Part shown: in pieces, positions 19,052 through 26,820 of the stretch | How the letters are laid out: the number at the start of each line of letters is the position of its first letter | Position numbering within the stretch: the stretch's first letter is position 1 | Source of the DNA: Pseudanabaena sp. BC1403 | GTDB taxonomy: Bacteria > Cyanobacteriota > Cyanobacteriia > Pseudanabaenales > Pseudanabaenaceae | Assembly (NCBI RefSeq): GCF_002914585.1 | Contig: NZ_PDDM01000005.1 | Span: forward strand, 62,001-126,000 | Direction: 5' to 3' | Length of the DNA: 64,000 bases | Program-made: the position numbers and the translations under genes | Notes under the pieces: generated by a model | The model's input: the letters and a program-made list of their open reading frames with translations, nothing else | Told to the model about the DNA's origin: nothing | Databases searched by the model: none

Positions 19052-19277
19052 TGGCGGCGATCGCTGCATTAATGTAACTAAAAATTTCATCAAGTTCGCC
19101 GATCGCTTCTAACTCAAGGTTTTCTTGGTTAGTTAGGGTGTCTGCTTTTTTGCGATCTAGTAATGTCTGTAGGCGATCGCCTAATTCGTCGGTAAATTTG
19201 AATAGGGTAAGGTTGCCGATTTTGCGATATTGTAACCCTTTGGGGATTAGGGTTGATGGTTTGAGTAATGTGTTCAT
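19038..19277 (-). CDS. Small protein coupled to the HNH endonuclease
   Basis: A 79-residue protein of unknown function: GLQYRKIGNLTLFKFTDEL, then a helical part with LLDRKKADTLTNQENLELEAIGELDEIF. Its 3' end overlaps the HNH gene by 14 bases, so the two form a translationally coupled pair. A regulatory or inhibitory role toward the nuclease would fit, but nothing in the sequence shows it. It shares its first nine residues with the Uma2 protein at 17909-18559. Confidence 0.75.
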   Translation of the reverse strand: MNTLLKPSTLIPKGLQYRKIGNLTLFKFTDELGDRLQTLLDRKKADTLTNQENLELEAIGELDEIFSYINAAIAANVHS

Positions 19278-19361
19278 GGTAGTAGTTTAAAACTTGAACT
19301 TTAACCAAAGATTTTATGATTATAGCTCGAAAATTAGGGTTGCAATACACGATATCGTTGT

Positions 19362-19559
19362 AGGGGCATGGCATTCCCGCGACAATCTTTAATTCCTTCG
19401 ATCCTCTCCATTTGGGAATGCTATGCCCAAGCTTCGCAATTTTACCCAAAATCCCAAACCGCTGGAATAATTTGTCGGTTATAAGCAAAGAGGGTTCAGC
19501 ATTTGCGAATTTAGTTTTTCTGTGGTGTGTTTGGAAATTGTGACGCAAATGCTAAACCC
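19362..19559. repeat. Paired inverted-repeat elements between hsdS and the HNH cassette
   Basis: Two units in the 295-base spacer. Arms built on GGCATTCCC lie at 19362-19378 and 19414-19428. Arms built on CAGCATTTGCG lie at 19492-19507 and 19544-19559 (one mismatch). Both are related to the two elements at 8698-8869, in the opposite order. Confidence 0.65.
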
Positions 19560-19572
19560 CTACCGTGCAAAC

Positions 19573-20952
19573 CTATTTCTTAGTTTTAATTTTTCCTTTT
19601 GACCTTTGACTTTTTACTTGTTCTAACAGAACTGATGCTGGCTCACCGTCAGGGTCTTGCGGCACAAGTTCACCCCGAAATGCTTTTGCTAATGTCGCCT
19701 GTTCCAATCTATCGCAAAGTTTCGCCGCTTTTTGATATTCCTGCTCCACCATGTCGATCTTCTCAAACATCTTCTCAACCCGCCGAACAATTTCTTTTTG
19801 TTCTTCAAGTGGCGGAACATTAACTCTCACGGCTTTAACATCAGTCTGATTGATACTAGATTGATTAACTGCGTGCTTAACATTTTTACGGAGTTGTTGT
19901 AAACCTATCGGAGAGCAAAGAAAATGTACGCAGTATTCTGGCAATATTTGAGCTGTATTGACTTTAAATCTCATAATATTACTTTCAAAAACACAAGGTT
20001 CAGGTAAATATCGAACTATTGCCGACTTACCAACATATTCTGGACTGTTGACCCTATTGATTACCAAATCATTAACTTCTAACGCATAATCAGTTCTCTC
20101 TTGTTCGTTAATTTCTAATCTCTTCAATGATTCCCATGACGTAACTTCACCATTATAGAAACCATCAATCCTTAATATACGTGTTCCACTTCCATATGAA
20201 GATCGAGGTTTATACAAGCCATTTTTAGGGCTATCAATGATTAAATCACCTAGATCAGTAGTTTTCCAGTTTTTGATTTGTAAATGTTGAAGTTGATTAG
20301 TCTCTCTCCAATCTGCTGTTAAATCGCCGCTAAAAGCAGCAACTAAAACAGCTTGTTTGTAACGCACAATTAGTTTTGGGATGTGGCTTAGCTCATTACG
20401 CGCTGTGCGGTTGCGATCGCCTATCCGATCCAACTTATCCACAATCCGCCGTTGTTCATTAAGTGGCGGAAGAAGAATTGGAAGTGATTTTAGTGTAGTT
20501 AAGTTCAGAATATCCATAGTCCCACCATGAGACAATTTTGAAAAATAGTCCCGTACGCTAGGAGATTCCAGATAAGCTTTTATAAATTCAGCTAAAGTCA
20601 AACTTTTATGTAAACTAAGTTTGACAAGACGTGGATTAATAATACCTTCACTAATTCCTTCTGGAAGAATTAAAACCTTACCAATAGTACCTACAAGGCT
20701 TATTAGAATATCTTTTGGCTTTACAGAACAGGATCTAAGGCTATTATATTTCTCTTCATCAATATAGTAATCTCCATAAAATGGATCTTCTTTAATTACC
20801 TGTTCCTGTCCATAAATCTTATATCCAGATGGAACATAAAAGCTTTTTTTTAAAGCTGAACCAAAAGGACCAGCTTTAAGTGCATTAGGCGTATTTTCTG
20901 CTATTTCTACAAAATTTGTGCATACCCACCCCATCGGCAAATCATCACTCAT
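19573..20952 (-). CDS. hsdS: Type I restriction-modification specificity subunit HsdS
   Basis: HsdS sets the DNA target of the HsdMR complex. The 459-residue protein shows the two-fold layout of the family: two target-recognition domains, each followed by a conserved helical spacer. The first spacer begins LPPLNEQRRIVDKLDRI, the second VPPLEEQKEIVRRVEKM. Both domains look complete, so the recognised site should be bipartite. The ATG at 20952 overlaps the stop of a truncated hepT remnant (ATGA). hsdR and hsdM lie 2 kb downstream, after an inserted group of small genes. Confidence 0.94.
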   Translation of the reverse strand: MSDDLPMGWVCTNFVEIAENTPNALKAGPFGSALKKSFYVPSGYKIYGQEQVIKEDPFYGDYYIDEEKYNSLRSCSVKPKDILISLVGTIGKVLILPEGISEGIINPRLVKLSLHKSLTLAEFIKAYLESPSVRDYFSKLSHGGTMDILNLTTLKSLPILLPPLNEQRRIVDKLDRIGDRNRTARNELSHIPKLIVRYKQAVLVAAFSGDLTADWRETNQLQHLQIKNWKTTDLGDLIIDSPKNGLYKPRSSYGSGTRILRIDGFYNGEVTSWESLKRLEINEQERTDYALEVNDLVINRVNSPEYVGKSAIVRYLPEPCVFESNIMRFKVNTAQILPEYCVHFLCSPIGLQQLRKNVKHAVNQSSINQTDVKAVRVNVPPLEEQKEIVRRVEKMFEKIDMVEQEYQKAAKLCDRLEQATLAKAFRGELVPQDPDGEPASVLLEQVKSQRSKGKIKTKK

Positions 20953-21062
20953 AACCCAAGCTCATTATTCAAAATATATTCAATCTGTAAAAACACATCA
21001 GGCAAACTATCAATAGACTTCAACATATCAGATAGAAGTTCACGATCTGGGCGCTTAGACAT
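20949..21062 (-). pseudogene. HepT-like (DUF86/HEPN) gene with its core deleted
   Basis: A 37-codon frame that begins like a DUF86 protein (MSKRPDRELLSDMLKSI) and ends NNELGL, matching the end DEVGL of the full HepT at 21441-21797. About 80 central residues, including the RNase motif, are missing. Its ATG overlaps the stop of the nucleotidyltransferase gene upstream, and its TGA overlaps the hsdS start. The reading frame is still open, so a short peptide might be made and could mainly serve translational coupling to hsdS. Confidence 0.65.
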
Positions 21063-21372
21063 AGACCAAGCTCTCAAGGATACTACGCGACACATTAGGA
21101 TTACGAATATGCTGTACACCAGTCAAAGTCAGCACATCCACCCTACGCCCCAAACACTCCTCAAGATAATTACACAACTCCATAAACCGCAAACCAATCG
21201 GGCGGTCAAACTCAACCACCAAGTCCACATCACTAGCCAAATCCGCATCCCCACGCGCAAACGATCCAAACAGCGCCAATCTCTTAATATAAAAATTCTG
21301 ACGTAAATATTCCAAATTTTGCCGCAAACAATTGATTACAGATTCTTTATCTATTAGTAATTCATTACTCAT
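21055..21372 (-). CDS. MntA-like nucleotidyltransferase (antitoxin) next to truncated HEPN
   Basis: A 105-residue minimal nucleotidyltransferase with GSFARGDADLASDVDLVVEF, the GSx10DxD active site of the MNT family. In the HepT-MntA systems studied, MntA neutralises the HEPN RNase HepT by adding AMP to it. Here the adjoining HEPN gene is reduced to 37 codons (20949-21062), so this copy has no obvious substrate unless it acts on the HepT at 21441. A nearly identical 39-base sequence precedes this gene and the other nucleotidyltransferase at 21797-22090. Confidence 0.9.
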   Translation of the reverse strand: MSNELLIDKESVINCLRQNLEYLRQNFYIKRLALFGSFARGDADLASDVDLVVEFDRPIGLRFMELCNYLEECLGRRVDVLTLTGVQHIRNPNVSRSILESLVYV

Positions 21373-21379
21373 ATTGCTG

Positions 21380-21418
21380 CCTCCGCGCCCTACATTTAAA
21401 CATCATAAGCGATCGCCC
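21380..21418. repeat. 39-base direct repeat upstream of nucleotidyltransferase gene, copy 1
   Basis: CCTCCGCGCC(C)TACATTTAAAC followed by ATCATAAGCGATCGCCC. It differs from the copy at 22101-22139 by one base. Each copy lies within 11 bases of a nucleotidyltransferase start, where a promoter or operator would be expected. Confidence 0.8.
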
Positions 21419-21440
21419 CTTAATAAAGGAAAATCATCAC

Positions 21441-21797
21441 TTATAACCCAACCTCATCACTCAAACTAGACAACATATCCAAGATTACCACTTTCAGCAA
21501 AGGCAAAGACTCCTGCACCGTAGACCAAACCACCGCAGTATCAATTCCCCAATACTCATGCACAAAAACATCCTTCATACCTGCAATAGACTTCCAAGGG
21601 ATTTCCGAATAAAGACTTCTTCGATCTTGGGGAATTTGCTTCACAGCCTCACCAATAACTTCAAATAGTTTCACCACAGCCAAAGTTTTCTCGCGATTCG
21701 CATCAAAAGCCTCAAAGTCAATTCCTGCAATAAAACCTTCAATCTCGGCAGTTGCATCTAAAATATCTTGCAAAAAATCTAAAAGACTACGTTTCAT
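21441..21797 (-). CDS. HepT-like ribonuclease toxin (DUF86, HEPN fold)
   Basis: A 118-residue all-helical HEPN protein of the DUF86/HepT family: LLDFLQDILDATAEIEGF, a central FEVIGEAVKQIP block and the C-terminal active region GMKDVFVHEYWGID. The usual Rx4-6H motif has lysine where the catalytic arginine is expected (K-D-V-F-V-H), which may weaken RNase activity. Its ATG shares one base with the stop of the nucleotidyltransferase gene (TAATG), forming a two-gene toxin-antitoxin unit with 21797-22090. Confidence 0.88.
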   Translation of the reverse strand: MKRSLLDFLQDILDATAEIEGFIAGIDFEAFDANREKTLAVVKLFEVIGEAVKQIPQDRRSLYSEIPWKSIAGMKDVFVHEYWGIDTAVVWSTVQESLPLLKVVILDMLSSLSDEVGL

Positions 21798-22090
21798 TAC
21801 AAATAAATCACCTCAGCCAAAACCCTCTCCCTAATCCTAGGCTTCAATCCATTACGAGTCACAATATCCACCTTCATCCCCAACAGATCGCTCAAATAAT
21901 CACGCAACTCCAATAACTTAAACAAACTAGGCGCTTTCTCATAATCCACCAACACATCCACATCACTAGACTCAGTTTGCGAACCTCTTGCATAGGAACC
22001 AAACAAACCTAAGCCAGAAATTTGATAATTCTGTAATAACAACGCCTTGCGATCGCGTAAAACCTTTACAACCTCGTCCTTAGTTTTCAT
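21797..22090 (-). CDS. MntA-like nucleotidyltransferase antitoxin paired with HepT
   Basis: A 97-residue minimal nucleotidyltransferase with GLFGSYARGSQTESSDVDVL, including the GS and DxD catalytic residues, and a third acidic position in MKVDIVTRNGL. It directly precedes and overlaps the HepT gene by one base. By analogy to HepT-MntA it should adenylylate and silence the HEPN toxin. It is only distantly similar to its neighbour at 21055-21372, although the upstream DNA is almost identical. Confidence 0.9.
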   Translation of the reverse strand: MKTKDEVVKVLRDRKALLLQNYQISGLGLFGSYARGSQTESSDVDVLVDYEKAPSLFKLLELRDYLSDLLGMKVDIVTRNGLKPRIRERVLAEVIYL

Positions 22091-22100
22091 TTAATTTCAA

Positions 22101-22139
22101 CCTCCGCGCCTTACATTTAAACATCATAAGCGATCGCCC
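22101..22139. repeat. 39-base direct repeat upstream of nucleotidyltransferase gene, copy 2
   Basis: Second copy of the 21380-21418 sequence, with a T for C at one position. It ends in a HIP1 octamer. Confidence 0.8.
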
Positions 22140-22182
22140 GAAATTAGATAATCAGCAGAAGATGCGATCGCGTTGAGATAAT

Positions 22183-22277
22183 AACCCTCTCCCCTAGCCC
22201 CTCTTCCAGAGGGCAAGGGGAAGCAGATTTTACTCCTCCTCTCCCAGAGGGTGAGGAGGCTGGGTGGAGAGGGAGAA
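22183..22277. repeat. Purine/pyrimidine-rich interspersed repeat with inverted arms
   Basis: CCCTCTCCCCTAGCCCCTC at one end and GGGTGGAGAGGGAGAAG at the other, with CCAGAGGGCAAGGGG and CCCAGAGGGTGAGGAGG inside. This type of repeat is common in cyanobacterial spacers. It overlaps the region just past the glutathione transferase stop. Confidence 0.6.
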
Positions 22278-22295
22278 GTTATGCAGAGGTACATA

Positions 22296-22976
22296 TCAAT
22301 CAAGTCCAGCTTGCCAATTTTTGGGCAGTGGCTCATTACAAATCTGATGAATTTCCGTAATACGATCAAATAGCCAAGGATAATTACGACGATAGGTGGG
22401 AATTAACTCCAGTGGTGACAGCAAGGCTGCCGCAGTCAAGTCGGCAACACTAAAGCGATCGCCCACCCAATGACCGTCTTGCCAAAATTCGCTGAGCATC
22501 GCGATCGCATCCGCTATTTTCTGGGCAGCGCTCTTTGCCGACTCGGCATTAATACCATATTGCAATCGGACGATTGTAATCACTGCTTGACTCATTAATG
22601 AAGGATCAATTTTTTTGCCCTCGTTAGCCCGAAACTGATAGTAAACAAATCTTGCCGCTGTCCCTACAAATTCATCAAAATGATCTTCTAGTCGTAATGC
22701 TTCTTTTTGTTGGATAGCATCTTCTAAATAAAGTGGTGGATCAGGTTGATAGGCTTCAAGAAACCGAATAATTTCTGTGGAATCACCGACTACGGCGGGA
22801 CAATTTTTTTGCTGCGGTAATAGCACTGGCACAGTATATGCACCTGAAAGGGGTTTAACTCGTAAAATATGTAGTCCTGGAGTGAGATTTTCGACTTGAT
22901 AGGGAATTTGCTTATAACCAAGAGCTAGCCTAGCTTTTCGGCAATAGTGAGAAGTACTGAACTGTAATAAAAGCAT
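22296..22976 (-). CDS. Glutathione S-transferase family protein
   Basis: A 226-residue two-domain GST-like protein. The N-terminal thioredoxin-fold part begins LLLQFSTSHYCRKARLALG, with a serine/tyrosine/cysteine cluster at the usual catalytic position. It has the cis-proline segment YTVPVLL and the GDSTEIIRFLE glutathione-contact motif. The C-terminal helical domain contains WVGDRFSVADLTAAALLSPL, the N-capping motif of the GST fold. AGGA lies just before the ATG. The substrate cannot be told from sequence. It is a single gene, divergent from 23062. Confidence 0.87.
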   Translation of the reverse strand: MLLLQFSTSHYCRKARLALGYKQIPYQVENLTPGLHILRVKPLSGAYTVPVLLPQQKNCPAVVGDSTEIIRFLEAYQPDPPLYLEDAIQQKEALRLEDHFDEFVGTAARFVYYQFRANEGKKIDPSLMSQAVITIVRLQYGINAESAKSAAQKIADAIAMLSEFWQDGHWVGDRFSVADLTAAALLSPLELIPTYRRNYPWLFDRITEIHQICNEPLPKNWQAGLD

Positions 22977-23061
22977 AAATCCTATTTTAAATTAGCTAAA
23001 AGCAGCAAATCATATGGTATAGTCTCGACTAAATTTTTCACAGTCCACGGTGCTGTCGCCT

Positions 23062-23832
23062 ATGCAAGCCAATCCAGTCTTTAAACCTACAACCTCTCAT
23101 TCTGGTTATCAGACCTCTCAATCTGGTTATCAGGCTTCAGTACCTGTGACTGTCTATCGAGAACTGGCTGCGGAGCTGCAATCTACTCAAGCAAAGTTAT
23201 CTTTTTTTCAGTTGCAAAATGAGCAACTAACTAAGCAAAATCAAATGCTATTGCAAGAGTTTGAAGCGATCGCCCAATCGACAGATCGAGTACAAACAAT
23301 TCTCAGCCAGTCTAATTTACCTGATTCAAAGCTAACTGACGTTTTAGCAGGTATTCGTGCATCTTCGCAAGTTAATCCTGCGCCATCAAGAAGCAATCCG
23401 CAGCCCCAAGGTCGCCCTCCTGCGGCTAGGCCTCGTCCTGCTGATAAACCTGCAACACAGGTTAGTCCGCGTAAAGTGGCTGCACAGCAGAAAAACAATG
23501 CGATCCAAGAAGCAATTTCTAGAGCAAGACAACTCGCCAGTGATTCGGCAACTCATAATGATAATGAACCAATGGTGAGTGAAGCCTTATATTACGATAG
23601 TTCTTTTGCGGCATTTGAAGCCACTGATCCTACGCCGACTCCAAAAACAAAAGTATTGCCTAAGCTAGAAATTCGTGAAGAAATATCTTCTCGTCCTCTC
23701 CGCACTGAGTCTATAGAAGACTCCCGCGAAACATCTGGTTTAAGTGGTTGGGTACTGACTGCCACAATTGTCGCGATCGTGCTGACTTCATTCGGTGCAG
23801 GCTATTTGCTGATGCGTCCATTTGTAAAATAA
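23062..23832 (+). CDS. Conserved cyanobacterial protein with coiled coil and C-terminal membrane helix
   Basis: A 256-residue protein I do not recognise by function. It has an N-terminal segment with two HSGYQ/QSGYQ-like repeats and a coiled coil around residues 30-75 (YRELAAELQSTQAKLSFFQL). A proline-rich basic linker follows (RPPAARPRPADKP), then an acidic region, and the protein ends in one hydrophobic helix, VLTATIVAIVLTSFGAGYLL. It is probably a tail-anchored inner or thylakoid membrane protein facing the cytoplasm. A GTG four codons upstream (23050) is an alternative start. Two hairpins follow it. Confidence 0.7.
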   Translation: MQANPVFKPTTSHSGYQTSQSGYQASVPVTVYRELAAELQSTQAKLSFFQLQNEQLTKQNQMLLQEFEAIAQSTDRVQTILSQSNLPDSKLTDVLAGIRASSQVNPAPSRSNPQPQGRPPAARPRPADKPATQVSPRKVAAQQKNNAIQEAISRARQLASDSATHNDNEPMVSEALYYDSSFAAFEATDPTPTPKTKVLPKLEIREEISSRPLRTESIEDSRETSGLSGWVLTATIVAIVLTSFGAGYLLMRPFVK

Positions 23833-23845
23833 AATTCAAATATTC

Positions 23846-23884
23846 AAATATTAAAGACGACGCTTTGCGTCGTCTTTAATATTT
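23846..23884. terminator. Palindrome with 18-bp arms and TTT loop
   Basis: Arms 23846-23863 and 23867-23884 are perfect with core GACGC-TTT-GCGTC. It starts 13 bases after the stop of the upstream gene, and the AT-rich outer arm ends in a T-run on the plus strand. Confidence 0.65.
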
Positions 23885-23915
23885 AGTAAAAGCGGCGTTT
23901 TGCGCCGCCTTTACT
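23885..23915. repeat. Second palindrome, AGTAAAAGCGGCG arms
   Basis: Thirteen-bp arms with one mismatch, directly abutting the previous palindrome. Two unlike palindromes of the same type lie side by side. Confidence 0.6.
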
Positions 23916-23946
23916 TTTTAATGGGCGATGTGCATAAAATTAAGTC

Positions 23947-25032
23947 ATGGATAGACGTAAGTTTCTAGTTTTAAGCGGTGCGGTGATCGCATCAATTGGG
24001 GGATGTCAATGGTCAAATCCTTTTGATCAACGTGAGCGCATCCGCATTGTGGGTTTACTAGGAGCCACACCCAGTAAAGTCATTAGTCAGTTTGAATCAG
24101 CTTCTAAAAAAAAGATCGAATTTAAAGCAGAGAATCTACCCTCAAAACTTTGGCAAGAACTGCAAAATTATCCCAGCATCTCTACAGATAAAGCGCCTCA
24201 ATTAATGAGCATCAGTGATAGTTGGTTGGATCAGGCGATCGCCCAATCTTTAATCCAACCAATCACGCCCAATCTATTAGAAAAAATTCCAAAATGGCAA
24301 AAACTTTCGCCTTTTTGGCAACAAAGCGTTACACGCAATAATCAAGTATGGGGCATTCCTTATCGATGGGGAGCAACCGCGATCGCGTATCGCAGTGACA
24401 AGCTGAAATTTGAGATTACTCAATGGGCTGACCTCTGGCGACCAGAATTAAAACTAAAACTAACCCTGCCAGACGATGCCCGTGAAGTGATCGGTCTGGT
24501 CTTAAAAAAGATGGGGCAATCCTATCAAACAGAGGACTTAGTTGCTCGTCCTGACGTTTTTGCAAAACTTACCCAAGAGCTTAAGAGCATTAACTCTCAG
24601 GTCTTAACCTACTCTTCCGATAATTATATGCAGTCTCTATTGGCTGACGATACGCTGGCGGCAGTGGGATGGACTAATGATATGTTCAAAGCCCAAAGGA
24701 CAAACCCTAATCTCAAAGTGGTAATTCCTCAAGATGGCACAGCACTTTGGAGCGATATTTGGGTAATGCCTAAGGGCGAAGTTGTGAGCGCGGCGATGGA
24801 ATGGATGAATTTTTATCTAACACCAGAGATTGCTGCTCAGATAACATCGTTAACTGATGCCGTTAGTACATCAAGTGAGTTAGAGCAAGTTCCTGCCAGT
24901 GTTAAAGCTGATCCAGTCAAGTTTTTCTCACAAGATATTTTTGCAAAGAGTGAATTAATTGCACCTTTGTCACCATCGACGCTTACGCAGTATAAGGATC
25001 TCTGGACTAAGCTGCGATCGGGAACACTTTGA
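23947..25032 (+). CDS. Lipoprotein solute-binding protein, spermidine/putrescine (PotD)-like
   Basis: A 361-residue periplasmic binding protein. It starts with DRRKFLVLSGAVIASIGGC: a twin-arginine-like DRRKF and a lipobox ending in cysteine 20, so it should be lipid-anchored after export. The body has features of type 2 solute-binding proteins, such as VWGIPYRWGATAIAYRSDKL, LPDDAREVIGLVLKKMG and the hinge-side GWTNDMF. Polyamine or similar ligands are likely by resemblance. No permease or ATPase genes are adjacent, so its transporter must be elsewhere. An inverted repeat follows the stop. Confidence 0.82.
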   Translation: MDRRKFLVLSGAVIASIGGCQWSNPFDQRERIRIVGLLGATPSKVISQFESASKKKIEFKAENLPSKLWQELQNYPSISTDKAPQLMSISDSWLDQAIAQSLIQPITPNLLEKIPKWQKLSPFWQQSVTRNNQVWGIPYRWGATAIAYRSDKLKFEITQWADLWRPELKLKLTLPDDAREVIGLVLKKMGQSYQTEDLVARPDVFAKLTQELKSINSQVLTYSSDNYMQSLLADDTLAAVGWTNDMFKAQRTNPNLKVVIPQDGTALWSDIWVMPKGEVVSAAMEWMNFYLTPEIAAQITSLTDAVSTSSELEQVPASVKADPVKFFSQDIFAKSELIAPLSPSTLTQYKDLWTKLRSGTL

Positions 25033-25074
25033 GTAATCCCAACTGTCAGGAGTAAGCCCTGCACTCAAGTGCGG

Positions 25075-25154
25075 GCTAAAAGCTCAAATCCGTTGAAACG
25101 GGTTTATTTTGGCAGTATTCTTTAGTCCACTAAAGTGGACTTGAGCTTTTAGCC
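25075..25154. repeat. Nested inverted repeats in spacer
   Basis: Outer arms GGCTAAAAGCTCAA (25075-25088) and its complement (25141-25154) enclose smaller palindromes, such as AGTCCACTAAAGTGGACT. This repeat type is common in cyanobacterial intergenic DNA. It lies between two convergent genes and may stop transcription from both sides. Confidence 0.65.
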
Positions 25155-25177
25155 AAGAACTTGAGTTCTTGGTTTAT

Positions 25178-25741
25178 CTATTGAGTCGAATCACAAACAG
25201 GATCTTCTTGATTTTCTTCGATGTCTGGTGATTCGATCTCAGGACTAGCAACCTTGACATGAGGCAATGATGCACCCTCTAAACCTTTAGTAATTCTTGC
25301 TGGGGAATAGTCTAAGGTGACAAACAGAGGATAGTGATATTCACCGCGATCGCTAATAATGCTGCGATGTTTCCAAGGTAAGAGCCAATAGTATTCTTCG
25401 CCAAGGGCTACTTCTACTTGTCGCCAGCGTTGCAATAATGCGGAATAGTCCTCGTTTGGACGATGGATAAACACAAAAATTTCTTGACCAGTTTTTACTT
25501 TCCAGTCAGGATCGCACATGATCAAGGCAAGATCGCATTGCATTTGAACGTGGCTTTGAGTCAAGTTAGGACTAGTAAACTGGACTACTGGCAATGGAAT
25601 AGAAATTAAGCTGTCAATGGGGCGACGCAGACTGGGAATCAGCTCAAAATATGGGCGATATTCGCGCAAAAGGGCGATCGCTTCGAGAGGATTGCTGTAA
25701 TGACTGAGGAGCGAGTCGTACTGAAGTTGAAGATTACTCAT
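25178..25741 (-). CDS. Protein of unknown function coupled to hybrid histidine kinase
   Basis: A 187-residue protein without recognised domain. It has a helical start (QLQYDSLLSHYSNPLEAIALLREYRPYF) and a central beta-rich part with QCDLALIMCDPDWKVKTGQEIFVF and EEYYWLLPWKHRS. The tail is acidic and low-complexity (IESPDIEENQEDP). No signal peptide or membrane helix is visible. Its ATG overlaps the stop of the kinase gene (ATGA), so the two are co-translated, suggesting a role in the same signalling path. Confidence 0.7.
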   Translation of the reverse strand: MSNLQLQYDSLLSHYSNPLEAIALLREYRPYFELIPSLRRPIDSLISIPLPVVQFTSPNLTQSHVQMQCDLALIMCDPDWKVKTGQEIFVFIHRPNEDYSALLQRWRQVEVALGEEYYWLLPWKHRSIISDRGEYHYPLFVTLDYSPARITKGLEGASLPHVKVASPEIESPDIEENQEDPVCDSTQ

Positions 25742-26820
25742 GGCGTAATAATGGGCAAATGCACGAAGAATGTAGAACCTGTTTCGGAGTCTAGGTTGGG
25801 TGACTTTACGAAGATTTTGCCATTATGGGCATTGACAATATAGTGTGATAGGTATAGCCCTAAGCCACTACCTTGTTTTTGGTGATTGCCTTGACTAAAT
25901 CTTTCGAACAAGAACGGCTGCTCTTCTAAAGGAACCCCTGCACCTGTGTCTGCGATCGCAATAATTGCCTCGGATTGATTTGATTTTAGGCTAACATGAA
26001 CGCTGCCTGATTCGGTGAATTTGAGCGCATTACCGATCAGATTATTAAATACACGCAATATTTCTAGGCGATCAACTTTAACGGGGCAAATATCTTCAAG
26101 ATCGGCGATTAGTTCAAGATTTTTAGAAATAGCGATCGGCTTAAGTTCCTGCACAACTTGATCGATCAGTTCTTTCAAATCCAATGGCTGCAAATTAATA
26201 GTTTTACTTCCAGATTCATAGCGATAAACATCTAAGAGCTTATTCACCATTTCCAGCAAATTATGATTGCTGCGTCCCATGATTGTAAGGGCTTCACAAA
26301 TTTGTGGTGATATTTCGCCTAATACGCCATCTTGGAGCAATCCCAACATCCGATCTGCGGCAACTAATGGTGTCCGCAAGTCATGAGTTAACCGTGAGAC
26401 AAAATCCTGTCTTTGACGATCAATGCGATCGCGCTCTGCAATACTATGTTTCAAACGCAACAGTGATCGCACTCTTGCTAATAACTCATCAGCCTCGATC
26501 GGCTTACGAATAAATTCATCTGCGCCGAGGTCTAAGCCTTTAACTGCATTGGCGCGATCGTAAGCCGTAATTAATAAAATCGGAATAAATGGCAAGTCTT
26601 TCATCGCCCTCATGCGGCGAGTTACCTCGTAGCCATCCATTTTCGGCATCATTACATCCAGCAAAACTAAGTCGGGCGGCTCCGACTCAACAATTTTGAG
26701 AGCATCATGACCATTTGATGATGTTACGATTTCATACCCTTCTTCTTCGAGTATGGCGCGCACTAAGAAAAGATTATCTGGTACATCATCAACAACTAAT
26801 AAACGGTCAGGAGATTTCAT
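25738..26820 (-). CDS. Hybrid response regulator-histidine kinase
   Basis: A 360-residue soluble protein with a receiver domain first (acidic pair DD at 11-12, phospho-acceptor D55 in LVLLDVMMP, K in IRKPIEADE). A HisKA domain follows, with the phospho-histidine near residue 146 in LTHDLRTPL. The C-terminal ATPase domain has NLIGNALKFTESG, DTGAGVP, FERFSQG and GSGLGLYLSHYIV. Receiver-then-kinase order without a sensor is common in cyanobacteria and implies that an upstream kinase phosphorylates it. The downstream gene overlaps by four bases. Target not identifiable. Confidence 0.93.
   Translation of the reverse strand: MKSPDRLLVVDDVPDNLFLVRAILEEEGYEIVTSSNGHDALKIVESEPPDLVLLDVMMPKMDGYEVTRRMRAMKDLPFIPILLITAYDRANAVKGLDLGADEFIRKPIEADELLARVRSLLRLKHSIAERDRIDRQRQDFVSRLTHDLRTPLVAADRMLGLLQDGVLGEISPQICEALTIMGRSNHNLLEMVNKLLDVYRYESGSKTINLQPLDLKELIDQVVQELKPIAISKNLELIADLEDICPVKVDRLEILRVFNNLIGNALKFTESGSVHVSLKSNQSEAIIAIADTGAGVPLEEQPFLFERFSQGNHQKQGSGLGLYLSHYIVNAHNGKIFVKSPNLDSETGSTFFVHLPIITP

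Noticed and set aside
21380-22139. Two 39-base repeats as a possible CRISPR array
   Set aside because: Only two copies more than 700 bases apart, with genes between them; no regular spacers and no cas genes.
22124-22369. 81-codon minus-strand frame
   Set aside because: Made of the purine/pyrimidine-rich interspersed repeat plus the antisense end of the glutathione transferase gene.
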